Source: Nannochloropsis oceanica
Taxonomy: Eukaryota; Sar; Eustigmatophyceae; Eustigmatales; Monodopsidaceae
Assembly: GCA_004519485.1 (NCBI GenBank)
Contig: CP038110.1
Location: 868,001 to 932,000 of the forward strand
DNA: 64,000 bases
Reading direction: 5' to 3'
This document shows, one piece after another, positions 1 to 11,146 of this stretch. Numbering within the stretch: position 1 is the stretch's first letter; each line of letters opens with the position of its first letter. The notes below the pieces were generated by a model, which was given only the letters and a program-made list of their open reading frames with translations, did no database searches and had not been told where the DNA came from. A program made the translations under genes and the position numbers.

Positions 1-1192
1 GATTCCAAGCAAGGGAGGCGACTTGGCGCGAAGGCGGAGGCGGATGAAGGGGAGAGGAGGACAAGGAAGAGAGGAGCGCGTGGAGGAGAGCGGTCGAGGC
101 GGGGAATGAAGTTGAGGTACGGAGGGAGGAAAGGCTGTTGATGGTGACGAGGTCGTGGGTCGGCGGTTGATGTCGTTGTCGAGATGGAGTAGAGGAGGGG
201 GAGGAGGAGGAGCAGGAGGAGGAAGACGGGGAGGGAGGAGCGCAGGAGGTGTGACAGGCCTGCTGTCGTTCGTGCTCCTTGGCAAGTAAAGACTCCCGCT
301 GCTGCTGCATCTGGCACTGCTGCTGGTGCTGGTGCTGATGGTGCTGCTGGTGCTCCTGAAGCCGCTGGTACTGCTGCTGGTGGTACTGCTGTTGCTGCGG
401 GTTCTGCTGGTGGTGGCTGTGGTGCTGCTGCTGCTGCTGCTGGTGCTGGTGCGGCTGCTGTTGCTGCTGCTGCTGTTGCTGCTGTTGCTGCTGCTCCTGC
501 TGTTGCTGCTGCTGTTGCTGCTGCTGTTGTTGCTGCTGCTCCTGCTGTTGCTGCTGCTGGTGGTGGTACTGCTGCTGCTGCGGGTTCTGCTGGTGGTGGC
601 CGTGATGGTGGTGGTGCTGCTGCTGCTGGTGCGGCTGCTGTTGCTGCTGCTGCGGGTGATGGTGATGGTGAAAGGGCTTACGAGGACTCTTCGTGGCGGC
701 CCTACACGTCGCCTTTTGTTTTCTTCTTGGAGAGGTGCCCTCGGGAATAGCAGCGACATCGCGCCCCCCTTCCCTCCCTCCCTTCTCCCCTAGCTCGTGC
801 GATGGGTAAGAAAAGGGGCGGTATTGTGGCTTTCGGCCAGGAGGGGGTGTCCGAGATGCAGACGTGGAAATGGAGGGATGGAAGGAGGGATGGGAGGTGG
901 CGAGGGAGGGAGGGGTCTGTCGGTGCGTTGTCGGCCTTGAGCTTTGTCGATAGGAGGTAGAATGGGAGGCGCTGGAGGAGGACGAATGCAGATTTGCGGT
1001 TTTGGTGCCCGTTTGGCCGGCGGAGAGAGAGGAAGAGGAAGCAGAGAATCGTCGACTCCCTTCTGCCTTTCGTCCTGGAGCCTGGGAAGAAGAAGAGGAA
1101 GAGGCAGAGGAGACGGGAAGGAGCAGGGAGGTCCAGAGATCAAGGTACTCTTCGAAAACCTTGAATTCTTCCAGGGTCTGGGGGCGAAGGTC
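1..1192 (-). CDS. Gln-rich low-complexity protein, partial (runs off left edge)
   Basis: One long reading frame is open on the minus strand from an acceptor at 1192/1193 (pyrimidine-rich tract ending CCTAG) to the window edge, about 397 codons. It opens with a non-repetitive segment, LRPQTLEEFKVFEEYLDLW, then a Ser/Pro-rich linker and a short basic patch (SPRRKQK). A His/Gln block at roughly 660-300 is encoded by mixed CAG/CAA codons. It ends in SLLAKEHERQQ and more Ser/Pro-rich sequence. The natural sequence between the repeats is the reason to trust the frame. The opposite strand of the CAG block reads as poly-Leu and is a shadow. The first exon is not settled; a tiny exon ATG 1353-1339 (MQTSR) ending in GTACAT would join in phase but is weak. 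I do not recognise the family. Gln-rich proteins of this kind are often nuclear regulators, but nothing here proves it. Confidence 0.6.
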
Positions 1193-1430
1193 CTAGGGAA
1201 GGAAGGAGGAGGGGAGGAAGGGAGGGAAGGAGGGGAGGGAGGGTGGCGATGAGGAGAGCTTTGAGGTAGCGAGGCGGCGGCAGGGGCACGGTGCGTAAAA
1301 ATGCAGACGTGGGCAGAGGCTTGATGAATAATATGTACGCGTGATGTTTGCATGTACTCGGACTCGCCGATAAATGCCTTTCGCACTAGGGTCGTCCGAC
1401 TAACCCTACCCTTTCCATCGCCCTCTCTCT
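1193..1430. promoter_or_regulatory. Probable shared upstream region of two divergent genes
   Basis: This 240-bp gap separates the minus-strand Gln-rich gene from the plus-strand membrane-protein gene. It includes the first intron (and perhaps a tiny first exon) of the minus gene. A bidirectional promoter is inferred from the arrangement only; I see no motif I can name. Confidence 0.25.
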
Positions 1431-1878
1431 ATGTCAGTAAATCTTGACGCCAGCTTTTCCAAGGTAAGCGGACAACAGAGCAAGTAGCTATGCATTGTCT
1501 GCCTACGCAACATGTGCGCGTGTTCACTAAGAGCTTCACGCTGTTACCCTCCCCGTCCCTCTCGGCTTCGGCCTCCCCCCCTCCCCCTCTCACCTTGACT
1601 GCTTGCTGTAATTGGAGGCATCTACGTATCAGCTCCAAGCGCCGAAAGGATGGGTCGTCTTCTTTTTTGTGCTGTTGTTTGTGCTTCTGGTGCGTGTCAT
1701 ACATCCTCTGTCGTATGGGTGAAGTGTTTGGGTCGGGAGTAAGGGAGAAAGAAGAAGAAAGCCAACAGACAGCGAGGCGCGAGGCGTTTTGGAGAAAGGC
1801 CGCGGACTTTGGAATACTTATGATTCCCACAGTTATCTGTCTCCCTACCACCACAGACACGCAGGCATTGAGATCAGT

Positions 1879-3247
1879 ATGCCGTCTTTCCCGGTGACTT
1901 CTGAAAGGGCGGAGGAAGAAGAGAAGGACATGCTGGCAGAAGTCGCATGGGGGGAAGACGACTGGGATGAGGAGAGCAGCTGGGAGGGTGAGGAGGAGGA
2001 GAAGGACAACGACGGTAAGAGAGAAGGATGAGGATGAGGAGGAGAAGGAGGATGAGAAGGAGGGGGAGGAAGAGGAAAATCCAGAGGGAAAGGAGGAGGG
2101 TAGGGTGGGGATGGGACATGGGATGAATTGGACCTGGACTATGCCCAGACTAGACCAGTAAAATGTGCCATCCAACCAAGCAATCACTCGTTTTTTGCAC
2201 ATCACAACCCTCCGTTTCTGTCCACAGATTCCTCTTCTCCACGACAAGGCCGAAGAGGACGAGGAGGAGATGGAGGAGACGGAATGTGCCTCATGGGCCT
2301 GTACTTGGTCGGCTCTCTGTTCGGAGGCCTGTGTGGCTTTATCACTAAGCGGATAGCCTTTCGAGAAGTGGCAGGGGGGGCAGTGCCTTATTCCCGGACC
2401 ATCTTTGCCTTGGATGTGTTGATGGTATGGGGAGGGGGGGGGAAGGGAGGGAAGTAGAGAGGGAGAGAGGGACTGTGGCCTGCATGCTCCCTTCACTTCA
2501 CTTCCATTCGTTTTCTTGAACCTCGACCAAATTCATTGTTTTTCTATCATTACCTTTCTCTCCTCCTGTTTCGTAGGGACTCGTCGCCGGCATGGCCGTC
2601 CTGGGCGCCTCTGCCTCCTCCCCTCCTTCCCGCCCTCCCTCCTCCTTCCCTTCCTTTCGCACCCCCTCGACCGCTCAAGGCGGGTACACTTATGTCCCGG
2701 TCACCACCAACGCCACCTCTAGCAATCGGTCTTCCTCCTTCCCTTCGTCTCCCTCTTCCTCCAAAATTATCATCCATTTTTTAGTCCTCTTTTCGGCTGT
2801 CAATGCAAGTGTTGTGGCAGGCTTCCTCCTCCTCGCCCTCCGCCGCGCCCTCGGACCCACCCTCCTCCTTTACACCTTTTTGCTGAGTAGGGGCAAGAGC
2901 AAGAGCAGGACGGTAAGGAGCCAGGAGGGAGGGAGAGTGAGAGGAAGGCCAATTTTGTCCTTAAAATCGACCTAAACCACCCACCCTCCCTCCCTCCCTC
3001 CTTCCCTCTTTCCCTTACATTCATCCTCTAGGACGACGACGCACTTTCCCCCTCATGGTTGCTGCTACAAGCAGGCCTGGCAACAGCAGCAGCAGTGAAG
3101 GGCAGAGAGTTCCTTCTTTGCTCCCCGCGTGGCAAGGCCGTAGTGGCGTGGTTGGGTAGGGAGGGAACGCAGCGGAATGAGAGGATGATGGGAAGTCAAA
3201 AGGAGAGGAAGAGGGTGGCGATGACGCGAATGGAGGTGCAGGTGTAG
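1879..3247 (+). CDS. Unrecognised small membrane protein with acidic N-terminus
   Basis: Four exons join in phase: 1879-2014, 2228-2424, 2577-2912 and 3032-3247, giving 294 residues. Donors are GTAAGA, GTATGG and GTAAGG; acceptors are CACAG, CGTAG and CTCTAG. The N-terminus is very acidic (WGEDDWDEESSWEGEEEE) and is followed by a short Arg/Gly stretch. Three or four hydrophobic segments follow: one in exon 2 (MCLMGLYLVGSLFGGLCGFI), one at the start of exon 3, one later in exon 3 (IIIHFLVLFSAVNASVVAGF) and a weaker one in exon 4. The tail is basic. The start is uncertain: an upstream exon 1431-1463 (MSVNLDASFSK, strong donor AAG/GTAAGC) may belong to the gene. No family is recognised; membrane location is inferred from hydrophobicity alone. 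The gene converges on the methyltransferase gene. Confidence 0.6.
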
Positions 3248-3408
3248 ATAATGTTATCTAGTAGAAAAGATATCAAATAAAAAAGACGAAAGCGGTGTGA
3301 CGTAAGTCTTCAAATCACGCACGCTGTGTATACTTATACTTATTTTTTTGACCTCCCCTGTCACCTCTCGCCTTCCCTCCCCCTCCGCGTTTTCTCCACG
3401 TGCCATCA

Positions 3409-4510
3409 TCACTTCTTGTCCTCCTTCCTCCTAAACACCCCCACCCAGCACCAAGGCGGATGCTCCCCATATGCCTCCGTCCGCTCAAACCTACCTTCCC
3501 TCAGCCCCTCCCCTTCATCCCCCCCTTCCTCCAACCCTCCCTCGCGACAAAACTCCATCACTTCCTCCTTCGATAGCAACGATGGCCCCATCTTTCCTTG
3601 CTGACCTCCGTATTTCTCTTTGTCGTTCCCAACCACGATAAGTGCCCGCCCGCCGGGCTTCAGAAGGGAGTGAGTGAGTCGAGCAAGCGCCAAGCGGGTG
3701 CGTGGAGGTGAAGGAGAAGGCGAGGAAGAGGGGAAGGGAGGGAGAGAGGAAGGGAAGGTGTGCAGGCATTGGATGTCTATAATCAGATCGTACTGTCCCT
3801 TGTGGCGTGGAGAGGCGAGGAGAGTGAAGAGATCACCTACAAGCCACTCCACCCCTCCTCCTACCCTTCCTCCTTCTGAGGTAAAAGCCGATCGATCATC
3901 ATCACCCCTGCTTCCCTCTATCCTTCCTCCCTCCACCCCTTCCTCCCTCTCTGGAGGATAAAGCTCTCTTTCCTTCGCTCGTCCTTGAGCCACCGCTTCG
4001 GGGACCAGGTCAACGGCCGTTGCGCGGCATTCGCAGGCATGAGCTGGGAGAACGAGGGAGGAAGGGAGAGAAAGAGTGACTGAGGAAGGAAGAACACTCT
4101 TCAGGTATTAAATCAGTAGAATTCTCGCAGTATGGGGAAAGTGAAGAATAGAGATAGCAGTGGACAAGAAGAAAAATAGAAACAAGTATTCGAGAACTTC
4201 CTTCTCCTTTTCCTTTACTTTCGTTCATCTCCCCCCCCTTTTCCCTGCCTCGTACCGAGATGAATCGACGTCAGCCCCAAGCCGCAGCCTAGCTCCAAAG
4301 TCTTGGACCCTGTGGGTGTACGCAGAGCAAGGGAAACGTGAAGGGAAGGGAAGAGGATGCCGGTATTAGAATCGACGACGTACCTTTAGGCAAGGAGGGA
4401 AGAAGGGCAAGGACGAAGGATGAAGGGGAGGAGGTTTCCCAAGGGGGACGAGCGGACGGGTTAATGTAGTAGTTTCGCCATTTGTGGAGTAAGCGGTCGT
4501 CTTCCGTCAT
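3409..4510 (-). CDS. Class I SAM-dependent methyltransferase
   Basis: Three exons (4510-4384, 4309-4256, 4043-3409) join in phase to 271 residues. Exon 1 carries the N-terminal WRNYYINPSARPPWE segment typical of small thiopurine-methyltransferase-like enzymes. Exon 2 supplies the glycine-rich SAM loop LELGCGLGLTSIHL. Exon 3 starts with the acidic end of strand 2 (TAVDLVPEA), then WLVGDLF, the post-II strand YDLIIDIQCLHTF and motif III LLKPGGRALIVVGN. The order and spacing match the Rossmann fold of class I methyltransferases. The substrate cannot be told from sequence. A Gly/Glu-rich insert (REEGVEGGRIEG) lies between strands 2 and 3 and could hide a small unspliced intron. No signal peptide is seen, so it is probably cytosolic. 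Confidence 0.85.
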
Positions 4511-4844
4511 CTTGCGGTGTGGCCTATTTTGGGGAGAGATTGTTTTGCAAGTTCATAAATTGTGTGGAAAGTGGGTTTGAGAATTGCCAGCAAGGATGTA
4601 GCACTATCTTGCTTGCTTTTTATAAAGACAAGATCGAGCACCTAAGACCTTTCAAACAAGTAGACCCAGACAAATTTCTCATCGGTCTGGTCCTCCTCCT
4701 TTTCATCATTTCCAATTCTGCGTGCTCTGACTGCTCTTGTGTGCTTGTGCCAAGCATCACTTGGTCCGTGTGGTACACATTTCTTCTTTGCATATGTATT
4801 GAATACATCTTTCTATGTACGCGCATAAAGTGCCCTTTTTCTTT

Positions 4845-7800
4845 TTAAGACTCATTCTCTGTGCAAGATGCCGCACTGGTAGTAGGTTCACTTGCGAAAG
4901 GCCCTTTCTCTTTCCCCTCTAACATTTCACTTTTTGATTGACTGTTTGATGAAATGTGCTTTTGTATGTTATTCGCATTGAGGATGAGCGCTTTGCTGTT
5001 TTCCGTACTCCTAGGCCTCCTCACGGCTTCAGTTGGTGGTGGGAGAGAGAGAGGGGCTGAGGATTTATCCGAAGAGATAAGCTCAGGCAAAGGTGGTCCA
5101 GATAAAAGTCGGACTGAAGGTACAATCGAGCTTTCGTCTGCTGTTTTGGGGACTACCGTTGGCTCACTTTGCTCAAAAAGAGGGACAAGCTCTCTCTTTT
5201 GAAATTGTTCCGACTGTGGAGGAAGGGAAAAAGGACCTAGAGAGTCGCTTGCAGAATTCATTGGTACCACCTCCTCTTCCTCGAGTCGGTGCCATAGCTG
5301 TATAGATAAAAGGATTACCAAATAATCAATGAGAATGAGTGAAGGGTACAAGCTCTGTTTCATACTCAATAAGCCCCGCCCCTGCCTCTCAAAAAGGCTC
5401 GTACCTGAATCATTATGTCAAAAACTTTCTTAAGCAATGCATGAAGGCCTTTGCTTTTTACAGAAAGGAATTGAAGGCTTTCTTTGCACCACTTCAGGAA
5501 TTTATGCAGCAGGCTTATGAGAGCATATCTTCATGTATGAATATCATGCGAGAAATATTGATAAGTCTTCTTATGTGTGGCCCTCTTTGGTCTCAGTTTT
5601 GCAAGGTTTACGCACGTATACACCCAGAAATCTTTATGCTAAAGCATCCACACGTGCCATCAAATCAACAAATCTACCATCCCTTACTATTATAAACGTA
5701 CTTGACACATGCCCACATAAGAACTGTCTTCTCTCCCACTATCCCGCCTTGATATTGTACGTAGACTCGGGTTTGATGAGCGGCATCTTGTAAGCTAGCG
5801 GCGGTGTCCTGTGGTTTTCATGCAAGGAAAATATGTTTTTTTTAAAAATGGGCTAAAATGTGGGTCTGGATAATCTCTGGCGCTCGGCAGAACCAGACAA
5901 ACGCCAGCCAAGAATAAATTTTACATGAAAAAGCGATAAATAACGAATGACTCTCTTGTGACGACAACGATACTCACCACTCCCTTCTGATAGAAGCGTC
6001 CCGGTAATTTGAACAGGCCAGCGGGCCCTTCTCGGAGTACTGTCTATTGCCCGTGGGAGTCGCGTTAGTGTAAGAAAAGCCTATCGCATATTCTCAAAGC
6101 AGAGAAACGGGAGCACATGCATTGCTAATTGAATTATTTTGGCCATCCTCCGCCTCCCCTGTAAGAGTTAAGGTTACCTTCATACTAGTTGCGACGAGCA
6201 AGCCGCTAATAGTTGCCACTGTCCACCTATATACATATATATATATATAGCGTGAGAAAGTGTGTTGGCTACTGTGCTCATTCAAAGCAGGCCGCAATAT
6301 GCTGCTTTTTAACCAAGACAAGGGGCACTCACCCTATATATTTGATCGCGAGATCTTCTCGGTCAAGCACGCCTTCTTCGGCCGAAATTTGGGCCTGGCG
6401 TAATTATATGGGAAGACAAAATAGAGATTTCATCGATTTATGTGGCATCATGCACCAAAAAATTGTCGACTAACGAATGATTGTAAGAATATTTCGCTCT
6501 CCTCGTTAGTCCTGCGCTCTATAAAGTCATAGACTCGATGATTTGACCATAGAAGGTGCATCTGTACGCCTTCCATATCTTACCTGCATTATGGACGGGA
6601 TCTGTCGTTGCCTGGCAGGGTACGACAACCAAGCGTGCAGGTTGCTCACCGTGTGAGATTTGACATAAAACGTGCCGGGGCCCTGTAGAACGAAACCTTT
6701 TGCCTCATTACTGTTGGCTGAGGAAGGTAGGATGGAATGAGGGAGAGAGATATCTGCCGTTCAAAAAGCGCAAGAGTATTCGGTCTCCGTTTGCGTGTCT
6801 ACCTCCCTGTACTTAACACGCAATGCAGTAGACGATTAATAACAGTAAAAAATGGAAATTGCCTGTAAAAGAATGGCTTACCGCAATTTCTTACCCGTCA
6901 TAACCTTTCGCCCCGCTCTTCGCGAGATTTTGATGTCCGCGCTCCAGGCAAGAAGGTGTCCTGTGTAAAGCGACAGTTGTATATTTGATTATATCATGCA
7001 AACTTTCATCGAGGAGAACCGGTGACTGACGACACATCTAATTTATCTCAATCTTTCTGATGAGATTCTTGCCTTTTTTGACGATGCATTCCTCCCCATG
7101 GCGAAGGTCTCGGCGAAGAATGTTGCCATATGAAGCCAGAGCCAGCTTTCCTGTCCCTTGGTAGTGTCTTACGCCAGCCAGGCCCAGCATCTTGGTCAGA
7201 TGACAGTCGCATATGGCATGAGAGGTGATGGAGCCTTCCCTGTTTATATATATGTGTGTGTGTGTGTGCGTGTGTGCCATGCTGTTTGGAGAATTAATCT
7301 CTGACATGTGCCCCAAAGCTTGCTATAGGGATCGTACCTGGCCAAAATATGTGTGCCCGCCATGACCATATACCCGGTACTGGCACTTAATAAGGCTGTA
7401 GGTAGGTAGGCAGTAGCCGAGATAGAAGGACGAATTACTGGGATCGCTTCTCGCATGGAAAAAATTACCTGATCGTACGCAAGTATGTATGGGTGTGAGA
7501 GAGAGTGAGAAGAGAGGCATTGGTAAAATTTACTATATGCGAACTTTGACCTCTTCAATTTACCCACCACATTGCCCGGGTATTCGGGAGCCAGGATGAC
7601 GCTGCCGCCCTGCTCCGCTTGAGCATAGATGCGTTCGCGCTACGGGAAAAGTAGTCATAGATTGAAAAAGAGATGGGGCATTACGTACGGTCTCACAATA
7701 GGCAAGACAGATAGTGGCTCACACTGACTTTGGCTGTCAGCCGATAAAAATGGTAAAGCAAAATAGAAAATCAGAAAAACCTTCCCTTGCAAATGTAACG

Positions 7801-8478
7801 CTAATCAAGCAGATATGCTGACGGCAAAGAACATAATGGCGATTGCCCCCCCCCGCAAAAAAGCCCCAAAAGCTCTGGCGTTATTGTCTGTTCAGAGATA
7901 CCATCATCTTCTAGTGCATTCACTCAAAGCATGTACATACCACTTCTTCACCCTCCTTCTTCTTGCCCAATGCAGCAACTACGGCAATGCCATTATCCAA
8001 CCAGCTCTGTTTCCCCTCTTGGACAAGTGAGAGGTTGCCTGACCTGCTATGTGCGGGCATTGGTGAGAAAGAGAAATAGCATGGACGGCAAGGTCGAAAG
8101 GAAAAGAGGAGTAAAGCATTCAATAGGCTTTGAAACACCGCGTGTTCAATTGTCAATCTTTCTCCGCATCCTTACCTCGAAACAATGAGAGCAAAATCAG
8201 CGATGATGGACTCGTTTTTACGACGATCGAAAATGACCTAGAGGGAGGAAAAGGAGGGAGGTGTAGGTAGCAAGGTGAAACAATGATATGGACGTGAGAT
8301 GGCTCTCAAGAAACGGGAGGAGGGCACAAAATTGATGCAGTCATTCTTATGTGAATCTTGACTCGTGACTGTTGATCGTATGCTTGTGTACACACTCTCT
8401 CGTTCCTTCCCTCCCCGTTCTTGCTTCTCCCCCTACCTCGAGAGCGGCTTGGCTGGTACCCGCGGAAATGACAGTCAT
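4845..8478 (-). CDS. AIM24/TIGR00266-family protein with long C-terminal tail
   Basis: Nine exons join in phase: 8478-8437, 8237-8176, 8043-7941, 7639-7564, 7395-7338, 7239-7073, 6960-6895, 6717-6650 and 5297-4845, giving 364 residues. Family signature: GGSVILAPEYPGNVVALL, then the GTHILAREG turn, then GTGKLALASYGNI, LRHGEECIVKKGHLLAWSAD and FVLQGPGTFYV. These match the repeated beta-strand pattern of the AIM24 domain (mitochondrial biogenesis protein in yeast; TRAP-like beta-barrel fold). Intron 6 uses a GC donor (AAAAAAG/GCAAGA), and the family motif GHLLAW only forms if it does. The last exon adds about 150 Ser/Pro/Glu-rich residues after a 1.35-kb AT-rich intron. Its acceptor (CTATACAG) and phase fit, but this join is the least certain part. 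No clear transit peptide is seen at the short N-terminus, MTVISAGTSQAALE. Confidence 0.75.
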
Positions 8479-8707
8479 TTTTATGGATTGAACGAAAGAA
8501 GTATACAGAGCGAGAAGAAATAAAGGCGAGAGGGCTGGTGATTGGGTTTGGGAAATTTGGGAAGGAAAGAGTTGGGCGTGCATCCTTCCTTAACTGGAAG
8601 ATGATGATCATGATCATTATAATGTGCATCCTAAGCTTGTCTCGCTTGGTCGAGCGCACACTCTCCTCATAGCTCTATACCTCCCTTCTCTCCAATTTTA
8701 TTTACCG
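8479..8707. promoter_or_regulatory. Divergent promoter region
   Basis: Only 229 bp separate the start codons of the AIM24-family gene (minus) and the signal-peptide CAG-repeat gene (plus). The head-to-head arrangement implies a shared regulatory region. No TATA box or named motif was identified. Confidence 0.35.
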
Positions 8708-9366
8708 ATGGCATGTCGCTGCAATCTTAGTCTGGTCCGTCTTCCATTGTTGCTGGGGCTGGCGTCGCTCATGCTGCTAGCGTATACGGGCCTACCTCGT
8801 CTCACCGTGCAGACCAATCGGAAGGCCACCAGTACCGCGAAGTGGACCAAGTACAAGCGAAAACCTTCAATGCCTCTTTGTTGTTCTGTCTTTATGTGGC
8901 CGATGAGGTCATGTAGGGAAGATGGCACCCCCCTCCAAGCAGGAGGCCCGTTACAGGGGCACATTTTTGAACTAACGGCTCGTAAACAATCGTTTTGTGT
9001 CCCCTTTTGGGTTGTTCACCTGTTGTGCGTTCACCTGATCTGTATTTTCGGAAAGAAGACGTGGCTGTCATGGCAGATAATATAACTTGGCTGTGGGTCA
9101 CCGTCTCGAGTTCTTCACGCTCCATTCTCATCCCACAAAAAACAACACTTTTTGTTCCACAGCGCACACATCAAGGCGATTCATCTTTTTCCATCTTCTT
9201 TTCGACACCACCATCAAAGCACCCAGAACATGCAGCACAACCACCATGACTCGGTACGGCCTTCATTCTTTTCCCTTGGCCCGTCTCCTTCGCCCCCGCT
9301 TCATTCTCCTTCCGCGCAGCACAAGCAGATGCGAAAGCACAGGAAGCAGCAGCGACATTGGCATCC

Positions 9367-9463
<97 letters not shown>

Positions 9464-10324
9464 CAGCAGGAGCAGCAGCAACAGCAGCAGCAAGAGCAAC
9501 AACAACAGAAGAATTTACAGCCTGAATCTCCACTTATCCCTCTACTACCTTCTCCAGAACAGCCTGGATATTCTCTTTCTTCCATCTCTTCGATCTTCTC
9601 CTCTCCCTTTTTTGGGTCCTTCTCCAGCTCCTCATCCTCCGCCTCTTCCATCCCTCGCTTTCCGCACCATAAGCAAGAACAGCATTGCCGTAAGCAGGAA
9701 CAGCAGCAATATTTTCCTCCTCCTGCGAGCCACTACAGAGAGAGGGTAGGAGAGTGGAAGGGTGAGGTCCTCGAAAAGGGGGAAAAGGAGGAAGAGGAGG
9801 AGAGTGACGATGACCTTGTACAGAGTTATGGGCCGTCATTCAACAAGAGAGGGAGGGATGAAGGGGCGCGAGAAAGGCTGGCGAAGAAGAAGAAGACAAA
9901 GAAGGTGGAGGAGGAAAAAGTAGAGGAGGAGGAGGAAAAGGAGGAGAAGGAAAAGGAGGAGGAAGGCAACGAGGACGATCTTATACCAGCGCTCGAGAGG
10001 GAGCTGCGTGATAGAGAGGAGGGAGGAAAGGAGAAAGGGAATGAACTAAGGAAAGACAAGAAAGAGAAGGAGAAGAAGGGAGATTGGGGAGAAGAGAAGG
10101 AGGAAGGGAACATGGAGAGGGAGGCGGCGGCTGTGTTCGCCTTTGCAGCCAAGATGCGCGCGTGGGAGCGCTGGGAAGGGGTAATCCTCCTCGCATCGCC
10201 CTGGAAAAAGGGTCGGGAATTGGGGGGGGAAGAAAGAAATAAGAGTGTGATGGGGGAAAAAGAAAGGAATAAGAGTGTGATGGAGGAGGAGGAGGAGGAG
10301 TGGGGCATGCGGACAAGAAGATAA
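8708..10324 (+). CDS. Signal-peptide protein with 31-Gln tract and Lys/Glu-rich tail
   Basis: Exon 2 (9163-10324) is one uninterrupted frame. Exon 1 (8708-8850) encodes a hydrophobic leader, LVRLPLLLGLASLMLLAYTG. Its donor CAA/GTACAAG and the exon 2 acceptor TTCCACAG are in matching phase, giving 434 residues in all. After a His-rich stretch the protein has 31 glutamines from pure CAG codons (9368-9460), then mixed Gln/Glu. A Ser-rich segment follows, then a long Lys/Glu block (KKKKTKKVEEEKVEEEEEKE) likely to form charged helix or coiled coil, and a more ordinary segment, AAVFAFAAKMRAWERWEGVI. If exon 1 is wrong, the frame could start at the ATG at 9230. No family recognised. A secretory leader on a Gln and charge-rich protein is unusual. 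Confidence 0.5.
9368..9460 (+). repeat. (CAG)31 microsatellite, coding poly-Gln
   Basis: Thirty-one uninterrupted CAG units, in frame as Gln, followed by an interrupted CAG/GAG/CAA stretch to about 9510. Pure long CAG tracts are length-unstable, so alleles probably differ. Confidence 0.95.
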
Positions 10325-10657
10325 GTTGAAACGGTGGGTGGAGAAGTAGAGAGGTGAGTGTGAAGGAGAGAAGAGGGGGATTCAGTAATCTCACAGAAAG
10401 GGGAGAGTGGGGGGTCTTTATTTCGTGGTTTGAAGAGTGGACGAGAGTGAAGGGAGGGATGGGCGAAGAGTCATGACTTGCAAAGTACAGAGGAGGAGGA
10501 GGGGGGGGTCTAAGACCTGAGCGCTAGAAGACGGGATGTTTCAAAGACACGACAACATTAAAAACAATAATATTATATACAACAAACAACAACAATAAAA
10601 CAAACAACATGTATAGATATATATATATGTAAGGAGGAATATGGACACTTAGGGATG

Positions 10658-10702
<45 letters not shown>

Positions 10703-11146
10703 TGGCGCTGGGTTGCTTGCTTTGTTTTTCCAGGGGTGTTTTCAGGCCCTCCTTTCATACAACGCCGGTCTTAATCCGTCCTCTTCACCACCCCTTACCT
10801 GCTTTCATCTGCGTTTTGTTCTTGTAATCGTTGCCCTTCCCCTCGCTTTCCTTTTTGTTCATTCGTTCTGGCTCTGGGTCTGGTGATGGACAACCTTCAT
10901 ATCGTACAGATACATGCATCTAATAGCGTTCTTTGCTCCCCTTCTTCCCTCCTTCACTTCACATCCCTTCCTCATTCCCCCTTCCTTGTACTTATGCTTG
11001 GAATGATTCCCAAATGCATCCTTGAGCTTGCCGAGACTCGAGTGGACGAGGAAAGGAGGGAATTAGGGAAGGTGGGAAGGAGGAAAGGAAGGAGGGAGGG
11101 AAGACGATTCTTTGTTTTTTTCTTTTCTGATCGATGATGAATCTTG
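10325..11146. other. Intergenic, between two convergent genes
   Basis: No gene is visible in these 820 bp. They hold purine-rich sequence after the upstream stop, an AT-rich stretch around 10550-10700 with a TA microsatellite, and then the downstream flank of the minus-strand PC-esterase-like gene. Confidence 0.5.
10672..10699. repeat. (TA)n microsatellite
   Basis: About fourteen alternating TA units directly after a looser TATATG stretch. A smaller TA tract lies at 6235-6250 and a TA/GT tract at 7244-7275, both in the AIM24-family gene region. Confidence 0.9.

Noticed and set aside
326-793. Plus-strand poly-Leu open frame
   Set aside because: It is the reverse strand of a CAG/CAA repeat that codes Gln in a convincing minus-strand exon.
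9263-9505. Minus-strand poly-Leu, poly-Ala and poly-Cys frames
   Set aside because: All are shadows of the (CAG)31 tract of the plus-strand gene.
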